A DNA stretch of 64,000 bases from Papaver somniferum (GCF_003573695.1 NC_039361.1:103108279-103172278), one strand, 5' to 3'. Shown: positions 33,895 through 45,965, numbered from the stretch's first letter. Program-made: numbers and translations. The notes: generated from the letters alone by a model not told the origin.

Positions 33895-34118
33895 AAGATG
33901 ATCAGAGTAAAGAAATGAAATGTATTTCACTAATTTCAGATAACCAGAGAGAGAGAGGAATACAGAGGTATTAATATAGAACACCTGAACCAGACAGGCT
34001 ATCACAGCTGTCAAGATATTACAGGACTCAATCTATTTACACTCTAAAGAAAGATAAGGGCACTCTCACTCTATAACTAGAACTAAAAAATACAGTTACA
34101 TATACAGTTACTCTTATA
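33895..34118 (-). repeat. 3' LTR of element G
   Basis: 224 bp. It matches 38538-38757 except for a few substitutions and a 4-base AGAG indel. It is followed by CTCCCCCTCAAG, the complement of the polypurine tract. Confidence 0.88.
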
Positions 34119-35092
34119 CTCCCCCTCAAGCTTAGAGTGGGTGAAAAACATAAGCTTGGAAACAAGAGTAACAAACAACTCAGTAGCCACCCCCTTTGTG
34201 AAGATATCAGCCAGTTGAAGAAGAGAAGGCACAAATTTGATAGCCAAGAACTTAGACTGAACTAAGTATCTAATGAAATGGTAGTCTATTTCTATGTGCT
34301 TTATTCTTGCATGCAAAATTGAGTTGCAAGCAAGACTACTGGCACTAAGATTATCACAAAGAAGAGTAAAACATCCAATAGAAGAAATACCTAATTCCTT
34401 GAGTAGATAAGACAACCATAGCATTTATGAAGAAGTATTAACAAGAGATTTGTATTCAGCCTCAGCTGAAGATCTGGAAGTTGTTTCTTTGAAGTCCAAG
34501 AAATAAGTGAAGAGCCCAAGAAAATAGCATAACCTGAAGTACTTCTTCTTGAATCAGGGCAACCAGCCCAGTCTGAATCAGAATATGCTGTAACAGTAGA
34601 GATATCTGAAGAAACTAGAACAATGCCAGAGCCTAGACTGCCTTTAAGATATCGTAAGATCCTCTTAACGAGCTGCAGATGAGCAGTAGTTGGTTTATGC
34701 ATAAACTGTGACACATAACTGACAGAAAAAGCTATGTCAGGTCTTGTCATTATGAGATATTGTAATCCCCCAACAAGGCTTTTATAATGCAGTGTATATT
34801 GTAGTGGATCACCATCATAAAGAGAACATCTCAGACCTTTTGCAACTGGAGTACTACATGGCTTGCAATCTACCATATCAACCTTAACCAAAATCTCAAG
34901 ACAATATTTCTTTTGAGTAAGTAGTAAGGACTTAGTATGACAATTTCTAGTAACTTCAATTCCCAAGAAATAGTGAAGAGATCCTAAATCCTTCATTGTA
35001 AACTCTGTGCTTAAAGCAGAAATAAGAGAGTTTAATAAAGTACCTGAGCTTCCAGTTAAGATGATATCATCTACATATAATAGTAGATACAT
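34083..35092 (-). pseudogene. Element G pol: RT C-terminus and RNase H
   Basis: It begins with LLLYVDDIILTGSS, the catalytic YVDD box. GSLHYFLGIEVTRN, YLIMTRPDIAFSVSYVSQFM, RILRYLKGS and the RNase H start AYSDSDWAGCPDSRRSTSGY follow. After SWTSKKQ the frame shifts; the end of RNase H (LLCDNLSASSLACN, HIEIDYHFIR, LADIFTKG) is read in another frame at 34083-34424 beyond a stop. The enzyme would be inactive. Confidence 0.93.
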
Positions 35093-36258
35093 AACACCCT
35101 TAGGAGAGTTGTAGATTTAGACTGCTGAAAACCATATTGAAGAAGAAAACCACTGAATCTTTGAAACCAAGCCCTTGGTGCTTTTTTTAAGCCATATAAA
35201 GATTTTTTTAAGTGACAAACATAGTCTTCTTTGCCTTCAACTACAAACCCAAGTGGCTGCTCCATAAAAACACACTCATTCAACTGACCATGTAAAAAGG
35301 CATTAGAAACATCTAATTGCTGAATCTGCCACCCTTTTGAAGCTGCAATAGTAAGAATTGTTCTAATAGTAGGTGCTTTCACCACTGGACTGAAAGTATC
35401 AGTGTAATCAACACCATCTAACTGATCATACCCCTTTGCAACCAACCTTCTCTTACACCTTGCAATAGTACCATCAGGTTTGAGCTTGAGTTTGTAAACC
35501 CACTTACAGCCCAAAACATTCATTCCCTTTTTAAACTTTACCAAATCATAAGTATCTGCATCCTTTAAAGCCTGATGTTCTTCCTTCATGGAAGCTACCC
35601 AATTAGGATTCTTCATTGCCTGCTTAAAAGTTTTAGGCTCCATAGGATGAAGCAGAGAACTAAAAGCTGTGGAGACATGATGTTTTACAACATTGTTAGT
35701 CACAAAATCAGGTAAAAGCTTGGGTTTATGAATGCCAGATTTGGATCTGGTAACATGAGCAGATGAAGAAACTATTTGTGAAGCAGGAGAACTGAGATGT
35801 TGCCCTGAAGTGGAAGACATCAACTGAGTTGATGAGAGAATAGATGTAGGAGTAGTATTATTAAGATAAGAAGCATCAAGTAAAGAAAGAGGAGGAGATG
35901 AGTCTGGAGAACAAGAAATAACAGGAGTGGAATAAGTAAAACAATTTTCATCAAATATAATATGTCTTGATGTAAAAAATTTCCCTGTGGACTTCTCATA
36001 ACATCTATAGCCTCTATGAAGAGGACTATAACCAATAAAAACACATAAGGAAGACTTAGGAGATAATTTGTCCTGTCTGTAAGCACCTAAATATGGATAG
36101 AAAGCTGAACCAAAAAATTTAAGAGTAGAGAAATCAGGAGATTTATAGAAAAACAGTTCAAATGGAGATTTAAAGTTCAGCATCTTAGTAGGTAACCTAT
36201 TTATCATCATACCAAAATGATTTTGGTAGATGAGCTTGAAACAATAGAGTAAGACCAA
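35071..36258 (-). pseudogene. Element G pol: integrase C-terminus and RT N-terminus
   Basis: A 395-codon frame. It starts in the integrase tail (RLPTKMLNFKSPFELFFYKS, CVFIGYSPLHRGYRCYE). A Ser-rich linker follows, then the copia RT start (GCKWVYKLKLKPDGTIARCK, RLVAKGYDQLDGVDYTDTFS, QLDVSNAFLHGQLNECVFM, SLYGLKKAPRAWFQRF). Frameshifts at both ends separate it from the integrase core (near 36200-36258) and the YVDD part (near 35080-35110). Confidence 0.93.
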
Positions 36259-36559
36259 CCTCAGTGATATTCCTATGTTTCCTCTCAGCTAAACCATTTT
36301 TCTGAGAGGTATGAGGACAGGACAATCTCAAGGTAATACCAGAAGAGTCTAAAAACTGTTTAAAAGGACCTTTTGACAATTCATAAGCATTATCACATTT
36401 AAAAGAAATAATTTTGGTGGCCAAAAGATTTTCATTTATTTGTTTGAAGTGTGGAAAAGATACAAGAGCATCAGACTTAGCTTTCAAAGGATAAATCCAA
36501 TGATATCTACTGAAGTCATCAATAAAGACAATATAGTACTTGAACCCTAACAAAGACAC
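36197..36559 (-). pseudogene. Element G pol: integrase core
   Basis: The DDE triad is visible: YIVFIDDFSRYHWIYPLK, SFKCDNAYE and CPHTSQKNGLAERKHRNI. It would insert the cDNA into the genome. A TGA where a Trp codon is expected (36573-36575) and a frame change upstream in an A-rich run near 36640-36650 separate it from the protease part. Confidence 0.9.
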
Positions 36560-36629
36560 TTCAGAGGAAGGTCCTCAAACATCACAATGGACAAGCTCAA
36601 GAGGAGAAGTAGATACTCTTGATGACAAA

Positions 36630-37244
36630 CTAAAAGGAAATTTTTTTTCTCTTGCCTAATTGACAAGAATTACAGACATACTTTAAAGAAGTAAGACCAG
36701 AAAGCTGAATAGACTCAACTGAATGAAGTTTATGTAGAACAGAAGCAGCAGGATGACCAAGCCTATTGTGCCAAAGAGTTGGAAGAGTTGTGAGTGAAGC
36801 ATGAAAGCAAGAAACTGATGGAGAGTGATATGAGTTGATGGGGTACAAGTTGCTAAAAATATTACCCTTAGCTAGTACCTGTTTTGTGACAACATCCTTT
36901 ATTAGATATCCCCAATCATATAACTCAAAAAAGCAATGATTATCTTTGGTAAATTTAGCAATCGAAAGTAAATTAGCCTTCAAAGTAGGAATGCATAAGA
37001 CCTTTTTGAGCTTAAAAGTCTTATGTGGAGTAGGTAAAGTAATATCACCAACATGAGAGATAGTTAGTAACTTACCATTGCCTATCATTACATTTGAAGA
37101 ACCAGAATAAGGAGCAGGATCAGTCAAAATAGATGCATCACTAGTCATATGATTGGTGGCACCAGAATCTGGAATCCACTGAGTAGCAGTTGGTAAAGCA
37201 GAAGCATCTTTTGTTGGATGATTTAGTTCAATTCCAGCAAAGGC
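36630..37244 (-). pseudogene. Element G pol: protease and pre-integrase domain
   Basis: Just upstream of the longest methionine frame lies WIPDSGATNHMTSD, the copia protease active site. After it come GNGKLLTISHVGDITL, LWHNRLGHPAASVLHKLH and the zinc-binding YVCNSCQLGKRKK of the pre-integrase domain. It is in the same frame as gag but separated by one TGA (37245-37247). The frame is lost at an A-rich run near 36650. Confidence 0.88.
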
Positions 37245-38327
37245 TCACTGTACAGAGCTAATAGAATTCCTATCTGGTTGATACCTGTAATAACACCTAC
37301 TTGCAGAATGACCAGTTCTTCGACAAATTTGACACTCAACTGAAGACCAATCAAAAGTTCCACCATTATTATTTCTTGAACCACCAGAAGAATGATTACC
37401 ACTTGAAGAACTACTAGAATTCCTACCAGAAGAACCATTGTTGCCTGAGAAACCACTGCTGTCGGATCCACAGCAATCAGTATAAACACTATTTTTGAAG
37501 TTACTCTTGTTCTTGTTAGAATTGTTATTCTTCTTTCCAAAATTGGTATTCTTGCCATACATAGCCGAAGCATTCTGACTATCAAGCATAGTGTTCATTT
37601 CTGAATCTTGATCTTTTAACCATTGTTGATGATTAATTAGCCTATCTTTAATCTCAACAAAAGTAAAAGGAACTTCACGATTTTGTGATGAGATTACAAA
37701 ATTATTGTAATCACGACCAAGACCATTAAGGATGTGCATTATAATGTCGGAATTACTTACTTTCTCATTAATAGCTGCAATATTATCAGTAATTGACTTG
37801 ATTTGCTGTAGGTAGTCTTCAACAGAACGATTTCCTCTACGAATCGACTGAAGTTGATTACGAAGCATAGATTTGCGAGCAGTAAACTGAGTAGTAAAGG
37901 TAGTTTCAAGATATTCCCAAATCTCACGAGTAGTAGATAATCCAAGAACATCACCTAAAACAGATTGGGTGAATGTGGCTTTTAAACAACTTGACACAAA
38001 ACGATCAACCTTTCGCCAATATAGCCAAGCCGGATTCTGAGTTTGAACAGCATCCACCGTGATAAAGCGAGGCGGTTCGACAATAGTTCCATCAACGTAA
38101 TCAAACAAATCAACTAAGATTAAGACCGACTCAAACTGGTCCTTCCACAATAGAAAATTAGTATGATCTAACTTTAAGGAGATGAAGTTTGCAATATTAG
38201 TAAGCGGAAGACGAAATCTGTAACGATCTGGAGGAGAAGAATTATCAGAATCATCATTACTAGCAGCGGAAGAAGCTCGAGTTGCAGTTTTTGGACGCAT
38301 ATTGTTATCAAGAAACTCAAAGATCAT
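37245..38327 (-). pseudogene. Element G gag
   Basis: An open frame of 360 codons. The copia gag core (LDHTNFLLWKDQFESVL, WLYWRKVDRFVSSCLKATF, LETTFTTQFTARKSMLRNQL, RSVEDYLQQIKSITDNIA) is followed by an Asn/Ser/Gly-rich linker and one CCHC zinc knuckle (CQICRRTGHSASRC). The frame ends at a TGA directly before the protease. This region itself looks undamaged; the element is dead because of pol lesions. Confidence 0.9.
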
Positions 38328-38524
38328 TTAGATAATCGATCAAACCAGAAAGATAGGTGAATCTTGAAAATAAACAAGATCAAAGTAGATGAAATATGGT
38401 GAAATTCTACCAGATCTAAAAAAAAAATATTTATTTTTGCAGTAATCTGATCAAAGATCACATTTGAAATAGGTAATGATGAATTTGATGTTAGGGTTTG
38501 CAATTTTGAAGGATTCTAACCTAA

Positions 38525-38534
38525 TCTGATACCA
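38525..38534 (-). other. Primer-binding site of element G
   Basis: TGGTATCAGA on the minus strand, complementary to the 3' end of initiator tRNA-Met, the usual copia primer. It lies three bases from the LTR. Confidence 0.9.
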
Positions 38535-38537
38535 TAC

Positions 38538-38757
38538 AAGATGATCAGAGTAAAGAAATGAAATGTATTTCACTAATTTCAGATAACTAGAGAGAGGAAT
38601 ACAGAGGTATTAATACAGAACACCTGAACCAGACAGGCTGTCACAGCTGTCAAGATATTACAGGACTCAATCTATTTACACTCTAAAGAAAGATAAGGGC
38701 ACTCTCACTCTATAACTAGAACTGAAAAATACAGTTACATATACAGTTACTCTTATA
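38538..38757 (-). repeat. 5' LTR of element G
   Basis: 220 bp, paired with 33895-34118. Confidence 0.88.
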
Positions 38758-38762
38758 ATGGT

Positions 38763-38812
38763 ATGGATTATATTTAAATTTTTATTGTTGAAATAAGCAA
38801 TGAATTATATAG
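38763..38812 (+). repeat. 50-bp direct repeat right of element G
   Basis: Second copy of 33841-33890, 46 of 50 bases identical by eye. Confidence 0.85.
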
Positions 38813-39168
38813 ATCATATATAGCTTTTCTATAATGATATCGTTAAAATAATTTTTCATAACAAGTTGTTATGTTAAGGCATTTCTTTTACTAATTTTTG
38901 TTTTTAACAGGGAGGCTATCGTGAAATCTTTATTCTTACTGGGGGTATCCTTCTTTGTTTTATGGAGAAAGTTGTTTTTGACGCGATGTCAAGTTTTTGG
39001 GACTGATACAATCACTTTAAAATTGATTTTATTAGTTTTCCGAAATTGTTTGCATTGCATATATTACAACAAATTAATTATTTTATAAATTTGATCAAAA
39101 ATGTTCTTTCTTTAGTAAAGGCTAACTGCTCATTTAGTGTGATAGCTTTCGTATGTTGCTGTATGGAA

Positions 39169-39441
39169 ACAATAGTTAATTAAAATGAGATACTCTATGT
39201 ACTGAAGTAAGACATGAACTTCTTATTATTAAGTTTCAAAGTGTACCCACAAAGTACGAGTACATATATATAGAAGGGGGAAACAAATACAGAGGAGAGT
39301 TAGCCGACTATACAAAGGGATAAATATCCTCTCCATAAGACACGTCATTGTGTAAGTGTCTTTCCCATACTAATTTTGTGGGTCCCGTAATCAAATGTGT
39401 CACCCGATGGATCATCCACTTGTAACATATTTCACATAACA
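39169..39441 (-). repeat. 3' LTR of element D
   Basis: 273 bp, about 95 percent identical by eye to 40817-41091. Confidence 0.85.
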
Positions 39442-39544
39442 CTTCCCCTTGGATGATCCACCGTTCCATATACATTGTTCCACTAAAGCTTTAAGATGTT
39501 GGAGTTTTGTGATAATGGTCGTCACGAATTTTCTTCCCTTGTCA

Positions 39545-40400
39545 AAGATACTTCAGGAAAACCAGTTATGAAAAAAACTGAACGCTGGAAGCTCACAACG
39601 ATAATGTTGATGCAGCTTGTTTGACTTCGTGTAGAAATTATCAGGAAAAAACCGTGTGTAGTAAAAACCTGATTTAAGAGTAAAGTCTGATAATCCGATC
39701 ATTGATTCCGCCAAAAATCCTATGTATAACCTTCTCTTTACAATATGCTCACCGTTCTAAGTTGTTATCTCGCTAAAAACCTCGTCAGGAAAATTCAGAT
39801 GAAAAAAACCTGAACGTATGAAAACATGAGTTCTCAGAACAATGATAAACCCGCAGATATTGCCTCGTTAAAAATCTTGCTAGCAAAAATCCAACTGGGA
39901 TAAAAACTAGTCAAAGAAAAAGGAGTACAACATCGGTAGCTTTAAAGTGATGATGGTAGTCACACATTTTCTCCCGGCGCCGAAACTGTGTCAGGAAAAC
40001 CATTTTGGAAAAAACCTGAACTTAGAGTGAGATTGGTCATCGCCATGACTTCCGTCAGAATTGCATCAGGAAAAACCACTTGGGACAAAAACCTGGTGCC
40101 AGGAAATACTTTCTCCGACAGATATGCGTTAGGAAAACCACTTGGGACAAAACCTACACGCCTGCGTCAGGAAAATCACTTGGTACAAAACCTGAGCGCC
40201 TAGAATTCAAAATAATGTCGACGTTGATGCAAATGTTGCCTCATTAAAAACCTCGTCTGGAAAACCACGTGGGACAAAACCAGACCAAAGGAAAAGAGTA
40301 CAACGGACGTCGCCCAATAACAGTGTTGTATACGCATATGCTGCCTCGTTAAAACCTTCACAAGGAAAACCCATTGGGACAAAACCTTAGTGAAGGAAAA
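39545..40400 (-). repeat. Spaced GGAAAACC...GGGACAAAACC repeats
   Basis: At least nine imperfect copies of GGAAAACCACTTGGGACAAA with CCTCGTTAAAAACC nearby. They lie at about 39550, 39640, 39785, 39990, 40065, 40130, 40168, 40255 and 40365, with irregular spacing of 40-200 bp. Similar copies occur in element E (41700-42480). Confidence 0.8.
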
Positions 40401-40816
40401 AGAGTACAAAACATTTAAGTCCAGCCTATGATTCTAAGAGTTTACTCCCCCTGAAGCATGACTTCTTAAAGAGATTGGTGGTGCAAATATTATATAGCCT
40501 TCAGAAAACTGCTTTACCATTTGTAGTTTATGGAGGAATGACTGCAGGTCTTGCGCCGAGTGCACCACTAGCAATGTACACCTCGCATTTAAATCCTCCA
40601 CCATTGCACAATAAATTCAATTTTACGCTTCAGGCATAACAATGAAAGGCCTTTTGTAAACTCATAAATACCGTAGAATTAATTTCAGCCTCTAAAAGGT
40701 AACCTGCAAAACAAAAGTTAGAACATAAAAAGATAATGCATGCATTATATTCGTATATGGTACTTCTGGACCATAAAGTATTATTTTTACGTACGTAACA
40801 GATGGATCACTTTTCC

Positions 40817-41091
40817 ACAATAGTTAATTAAAATGAGATATTCTATGTACTGAAGTAAGACATGAACTTCTTATTATTAAATTTCAAAGTGTACCCACAA
40901 AGTACGAGTACATATATATATAGAAGGGGGAAATAAATACAGAGGAGAATTAGCCGACTATACAAAGGGATAAATGCCCTCTCCATAAGACACGTCATTG
41001 TGTAAGTGTCTTTCCCATACTAATTTTGTGGGCCCCATAATCAAATGTGTCACCCGATAGATCAGCCACCTGTAACATCTTTCACATAACA
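40817..41091 (-). repeat. 5' LTR of element D
   Basis: 275 bp, partner of 39169-39441. Confidence 0.85.
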
Positions 41092-41398
41092 ATTAACTGT
41101 AGTTGAATTTTCAATAGCACGACACTAATTAAATTTTGTAGAAATTTTTTAATTATGGTTCTGACTATTTTTCAAACCGAAATGAATCTTTTTTTTGTTT
41201 AGAATTAATTAGTTCATCGTCACTAAAACGAGAGTGAAATGTTCTATTTCGCTGCCGTTCAAGTGGTAGTGGAATGTCACATTTCACCATCACATATATG
41301 ATAGAGAAATTTGGTATCCACGTTCATTTTTGGGAATGTGAATGTTTCATTTGTCTTTTCCTAATACCAACGAACCAAATTTTATAAATTTTTGTAGT

Positions 41399-41566
41399 AT
41401 TAATTGGGTTAAAGCAAAAGATAGGTATAGAGATGGAGAAAGGGAGGAACTTCTTATTGATAAAGAAGCGTAAGAGATTACATAATACAAGGTTCTTTAT
41501 ATGTAGGGAAGGGAAAACCTAGTCGTCTAATGGACCACACATCCATGGGCCACAAGCCCTATAACA
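41399..41566 (-). repeat. 3' LTR of element E
   Basis: 168 bp. On the minus strand it begins TGTTATAGGGCTTGTGG, preceded by the purine tract AAGGGGGAG. It is related to the solo LTR at 52011-52177. No second LTR belonging to E itself was found. Confidence 0.75.
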
Positions 41567-44413
41567 CTCCCCCTTGTGCAGTTCAATAACAAAGTTTTAT
41601 ACATAGTACTTCAAATATGGTGCTTTGAATGTAGCTCTTCAAATGTCGTCCTCTTCTTGATGACTTGTGCTGAAATCAATCGCCTCATTAAAACTTTGAC
41701 AAGGAAAAACCCAGTGGGATAAAACCTTGGTAAAACTTTTCACACGTAGTACTTCACATGTTGTCACGTACTTTACATGTAGTTCATCACATGCAATACG
41801 ATTTTCAAAGATCGACGAGTCTAAGTTAATTGCCTCGTTAAAACTTCGTCAGGGAAACCCAAAGGGACAAAAACTGAACTAAAGAAAAAGAGTACAATAT
41901 TACGCAAACGTAGAACATAGTTAGACTCGAATATGTTGCCTCAACCTTGACAAAGGGGAAAGAGTACAACGTGACAGATGCAAGTAAAGGTGATCCGTTG
42001 CAGATGATCACTTTGCTTCGTTGAAGTTGATTAATTGCTTCACAACTTCTTATGCAGAATATCCTTCTGGAAAAGACAATAACCTACCTTGGGAAGTTAA
42101 TTCCTGGTGTTTGTTGTTGTCTAATTAAAAACCTTGCCGACTAACAAAACCCTGCGGGAAAAAGTAACCTCAGTGAAGGAAAATATTTTAACACACCATT
42201 AAATGCTCCCCCTGATGTCAGACAATTTTCATTAGTCTTATACATTCAAAAGGATTTTATCACACTTTACTTTGGTGACATGAATGTTTATAAGACCGTG
42301 TTGTTGATTCTGGAAGTTACGTTGCTTAACATAATATCGCGTTTCATTTCTTTGATCCAGATATTTTCAGTAATATCAACGGCGATCTTTATGTCTTCAA
42401 CGTTCAACATACTTGATGGTTTTAGTGTTGTCTCGCTAAAAACCTTGTCGAGTAACAAAACCCTTTGGAAAAACTATTCTCGATCGAAGGGAAAAAAAGC
42501 ACAACACAGCTTTAATTTCGAAGTAAAATATGTCGACATCATATCTTTGAATCCTCCCCCTGATGTCGGCATCTCCCCATGATTACTTTCAGAGTTGTTC
42601 CAGACTGTTCCTTTAGTCATGTACTTTTCGAAACTGAATATCGATAATGACCTAGAAAATAGTCTGTCGTATCCCCCCCTGATTACTTTCGTTGGAGGAG
42701 AGATTATTGTTCCATGATAATCAACAAATTTTTCATAGCACTTTCATTAGCATTCCTTTTTATGTTTTTGCAGGGATAAAACAAATTTATGTCATTGTTT
42801 ACTTTTTAAGTACATGATTACATTCATTGTACCATTCCAATGACTTTGCATTGGCGCTGAGCTATATCTATCTAACAAGTTCCGGGATGCGAAATTTAAT
42901 CGAGTACGTTATTATACTAACTACAACAACGCGTCTATTGTACTTAGATATGGGAATTTCATTTACCAACACATCTGCGTCATCTTCCTTTAGACGAAAT
43001 GGCCATCTACTTACATTTTCACCTCGACTAATCATGGGAGTGCTATCAGGATGCATGTCTTTGTTAAATTGCTTGACAACTTTAGACGTATGCAAACTGG
43101 TGGAATAATATATCACAAGCTCAGTATTCGGTCAAGCTTTTCCCAAACTTTTCATCTCAAATTCGGATTTCAAATAGCTTTTAAGATCTCTTATTACATC
43201 AAGAGTACCCATCATGTCTGTACCATCGACATAGATAACTACAATTCCAAATCGGGAACTTTCTTGTGAATATGCAAGGAAAAATACCTTACTTGTCTAT
43301 CCCCTGCAAATAAAATAGTCACTTAGACGGGTATACCACATCCGCCTGATTGCTTCAATCTATAAGTGAGCATTATATCTAACTGTAAAGGCATTCTGTG
43401 GTTTAGAGTCACTTGATTTGGGAAACAAAATTCTATCAAGTACTTTTGTGAGTATCTACTATCTCTTGATTATTTCAGAGATATGTAGCAATCACATACA
43501 TATGCTGCATTTCAAGTCCTTTTAAAATTACCAAGCTAACTGAGTAGTCGAACACTATGAAGTTCATTACAAAACAATTCCATGGCTTTGTGAGAAACCT
43601 CGCGCCACAAGGCGAGTCTTTATCCTTTAAGACTGCTTTCTTCTCATTATGCTTTGTGAAAAATTAATCATGTAAGTCCAATAGGCTTCACACTTGGTTG
43701 GTTAGCACTACCACACCAAATACCTGTATATTTTTCAAAGAACCAAGTTCTACCGAGATTGTATAGGCCAAATATGCTCTTCGTTGACATTAAGCAACAA
43801 GGAGCTTGGTTCGATCTCATCTTGCTCTATTTCCTTAAGCGAGTGTATATGAAATTAATCATCAATATGATCGCATGATCTTTCCATTAACTCGTGCACA
43901 TTCTCATAATCCACTTGGGATGTCATTGTTCTCTGGAATCATTAAACTTCGGAGCGTCCTCCAGTTTGATTCATGGAAATATTCAGAGACAATCTTATGA
44001 GATGATTTTTGATGATATAAGTAAGTTGTGCCTTCCTCACTTACTTCCTTTCTAGGTGAGGATTGATCGAACCAAGTGGTCTCTCTAACTTCCTTTATGG
44101 AGCCACGACCTCAACCACACTTCCACTAAGTGTAGTTTCAACACCTTAGTCTATGGTGTATATCCCTTATTGAGGATTTGTAACCTTGCAGGTAGGTTTG
44201 CAGCTGGTACGTGTGATCTCATCACTTTACCGATATCAATGTACATTCTGAAAATCGAATATTCTTTAACATTTCACATTTACATTTGTGGAGTACAAGA
44301 ATCAATATGAGACACAGTGGGAACATACCACGACAATTCCTGTCGTTCACTTAGAAAATACTTTTTTCTTATCTCCCCCTAACGACGTAAAGACTGTCTC
44401 ATTAAAGTGATAA
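41567..44413 (-). pseudogene. Element E: copia 3' region and decayed RT
   Basis: The 3' non-coding part with GGAAAAACCCAGTGGGATAA-type motifs (41690-42500) comes first in window order. Minus-strand RT remnants follow at 42830-43350: VVIYVDGTDMMGTLDVI, YLKSEFEMKSLGK, HTSKVVKQFNKDMHPDSTPM and SRWPFRLKEDDADVL. The catalytic YVDD box reads YVDG. Stops and frameshifts are frequent. The reading direction and the order of parts continue beyond element F at 48116. Confidence 0.75.
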
Positions 44414-44418
44414 CCCGC

Positions 44419-45564
44419 TGATAATGTTTTTGATTGTCGTTGTTGTAATAAGGATTCAAACTCTAAGACTTGTGAAGACTAAATTTACAGGTTTAAATAA
44501 AATAATAAATAAAAGAGAGATTCATTGGTAATAGGATTCCAACGAATTCATAACACGTGGTTCAATTTATTTATTCTCAACAATTAAAGTTCAATAAATT
44601 AATAAAACATAGACTCTTGTTTTGCCAAAGTAGATCCTCAAAACATTAGTTATAAATCGTAAGCATGGGACATCAAACATCTAAGAAAGCATGACCCATC
44701 TAATAAAATGATAACTAATTAATTCGAATCATAAATCAATCTAAAATAAGTGCAAAAGTCATACAGAAAATAATACAAATTCACCCATGTGTGAAGTCCG
44801 GCTTCCTCCGTCGACCCAATGTTGGGGTTTAGCTTCTCATGATGAAAACACACTCAAAAAATATAATTAATAGCTCAAATGGTGTTTACAATGGTGAAAA
44901 TGAAGAAAAATTAAACGCAACAATTTTGCTCTACCAAAACTCCCCCCTCTTTTTCTCCTGTTTGGTCCTATTACCACCCTATTTATACATAACAACCCAT
45001 TACTCAAACATCTTTTCAAAATATTCTTCCATAACTCCACCAGATCTTCTCTTTGATGAAAGATATCTCAGGAATAATTTCTTTCTCCATTATCACACAT
45101 CTTCCTCTATTTGCTAGAATAAAATCATTGGGATATTATTTTTTTTTATTTATAAATAAAACCACAGATTTTATTTCTCCTTTTCAATAAAAACAAACTC
45201 ATCAATATATTATCTCTTTTAACTTCAAGATATGGAAACTTCTTGTGTAATAGGCAACAAGATATCTTTGCCTTAAATCTTTGAGATCTCCCATAAATTA
45301 TGTGAATCTATTTCAAATGAAGAAGAAGAGGGTGCTTCTATCCATTTGTTCATTTGTTGGGTGTCTTTAACAAGTTTGGTGACCGTATCTGAAATGATGG
45401 GTGCCTTTATCAGTTCCTCTGGATGCTTTTAACACTTTTTTTCGATATATTTTTCCAAAAGAGCTTATTTCCTTGAAAAGACTTAAAACAAGTTTATTAG
45501 TGATAAAATGAGTCCCAGCTAATGTATTTATGGGTGAAAATGCGTCGCACTTTCGTGCTTATCA
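44419..45564 (-). repeat. 3' LTR of element F (1146 bp)
   Basis: Paired with 47011-48115. It contains about 40 bp (near 45366-45405) missing from the other copy. Confidence 0.92.
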
Positions 45565-45613
45565 AATTCCCCCACACTTACATTTTGCTAGTCCTCGAGC
45601 AAAACAGAAAAAT

Positions 45614-45965
45614 TGACCCGCTACACAACTGGTCATATAATAAGATAGAGAGAGAGAGACCCGCTACACAGCTGGTCATAATTTATTTTATTTTTTTAAA
45701 GACCCGCTACACAGCTGGCCATAACATGTAAGAAAAAATGGAAAGACCCGTTACACGGCTAGTCATATAATAAGATAGAGAGAAAGAGATCCGCTACACA
45801 GCTAGTCATAATGTGAAAGAAAAAAGAAAAGATCCGCTACACAGCTGGTCATAACCCTAACAACTACAAAAAAAAATTTATACCCGCTCAACAGCTGGTC
45901 ATAAACTACCTACAAACCTTCAATAGACCCGCTCAACAGCTGATCATGATTTGCAATGAAACTCC
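45614..45965. repeat. Eight tandem copies of a CAGCTG-centred 43-bp unit
   Basis: The core GACCCGCTACACAGCTGGTC occurs at about 45616, 45658, 45700, 45745, 45788, 45831, 45881 and 45926, with A/T-rich variable tails. It lies between the ORF and the 3' LTR of element F. Confidence 0.9.

Larger units (their letters stand above)
33895..38757 (-). mobile_element. Element G: Ty1/copia retrotransposon, inactivated
   Basis: Short LTRs (33895-34118 and 38538-38757) flank gag, protease, integrase, RT and RNase H in copia order on the minus strand. The primer site TGGTATCAGA (38525-38534), complementary to initiator tRNA-Met, lies by the right LTR; a GAGGGGGAG tract lies by the left LTR. Several frameshifts and stops break the polyprotein. 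Exact LTR ends are ambiguous by a few bases, because the family ends here read TATAAGAG...CATCTT rather than TG...CA, and I cannot assign a clear target duplication. Confidence 0.92.
39169..41091 (-). mobile_element. Element D: short copia-derived LTR element without genes
   Basis: Two direct repeats of about 274 bp (39169-39441 and 40817-41091) enclose 1.4 kb. On the minus strand the LTR begins TGTTATGTGAAA, preceded by the purine tract AAGGGGAAG. The internal part has no coding frame of note. It consists mostly of a spaced AGGAAAACCACTTGGGACAA-like motif, which I recall from 3' non-coding regions of plant copia elements. It looks like a deletion derivative that moved or spread as a short element. 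No clean target duplication was found. Confidence 0.8.

Noticed and set aside
45614..45965. Repeat cores separated by variable spacers, CRISPR-like at first sight
   Set aside because: Spacers are low-complexity A/T tails of one repeat unit within an LTR element of a plant; no cas-like genes exist.
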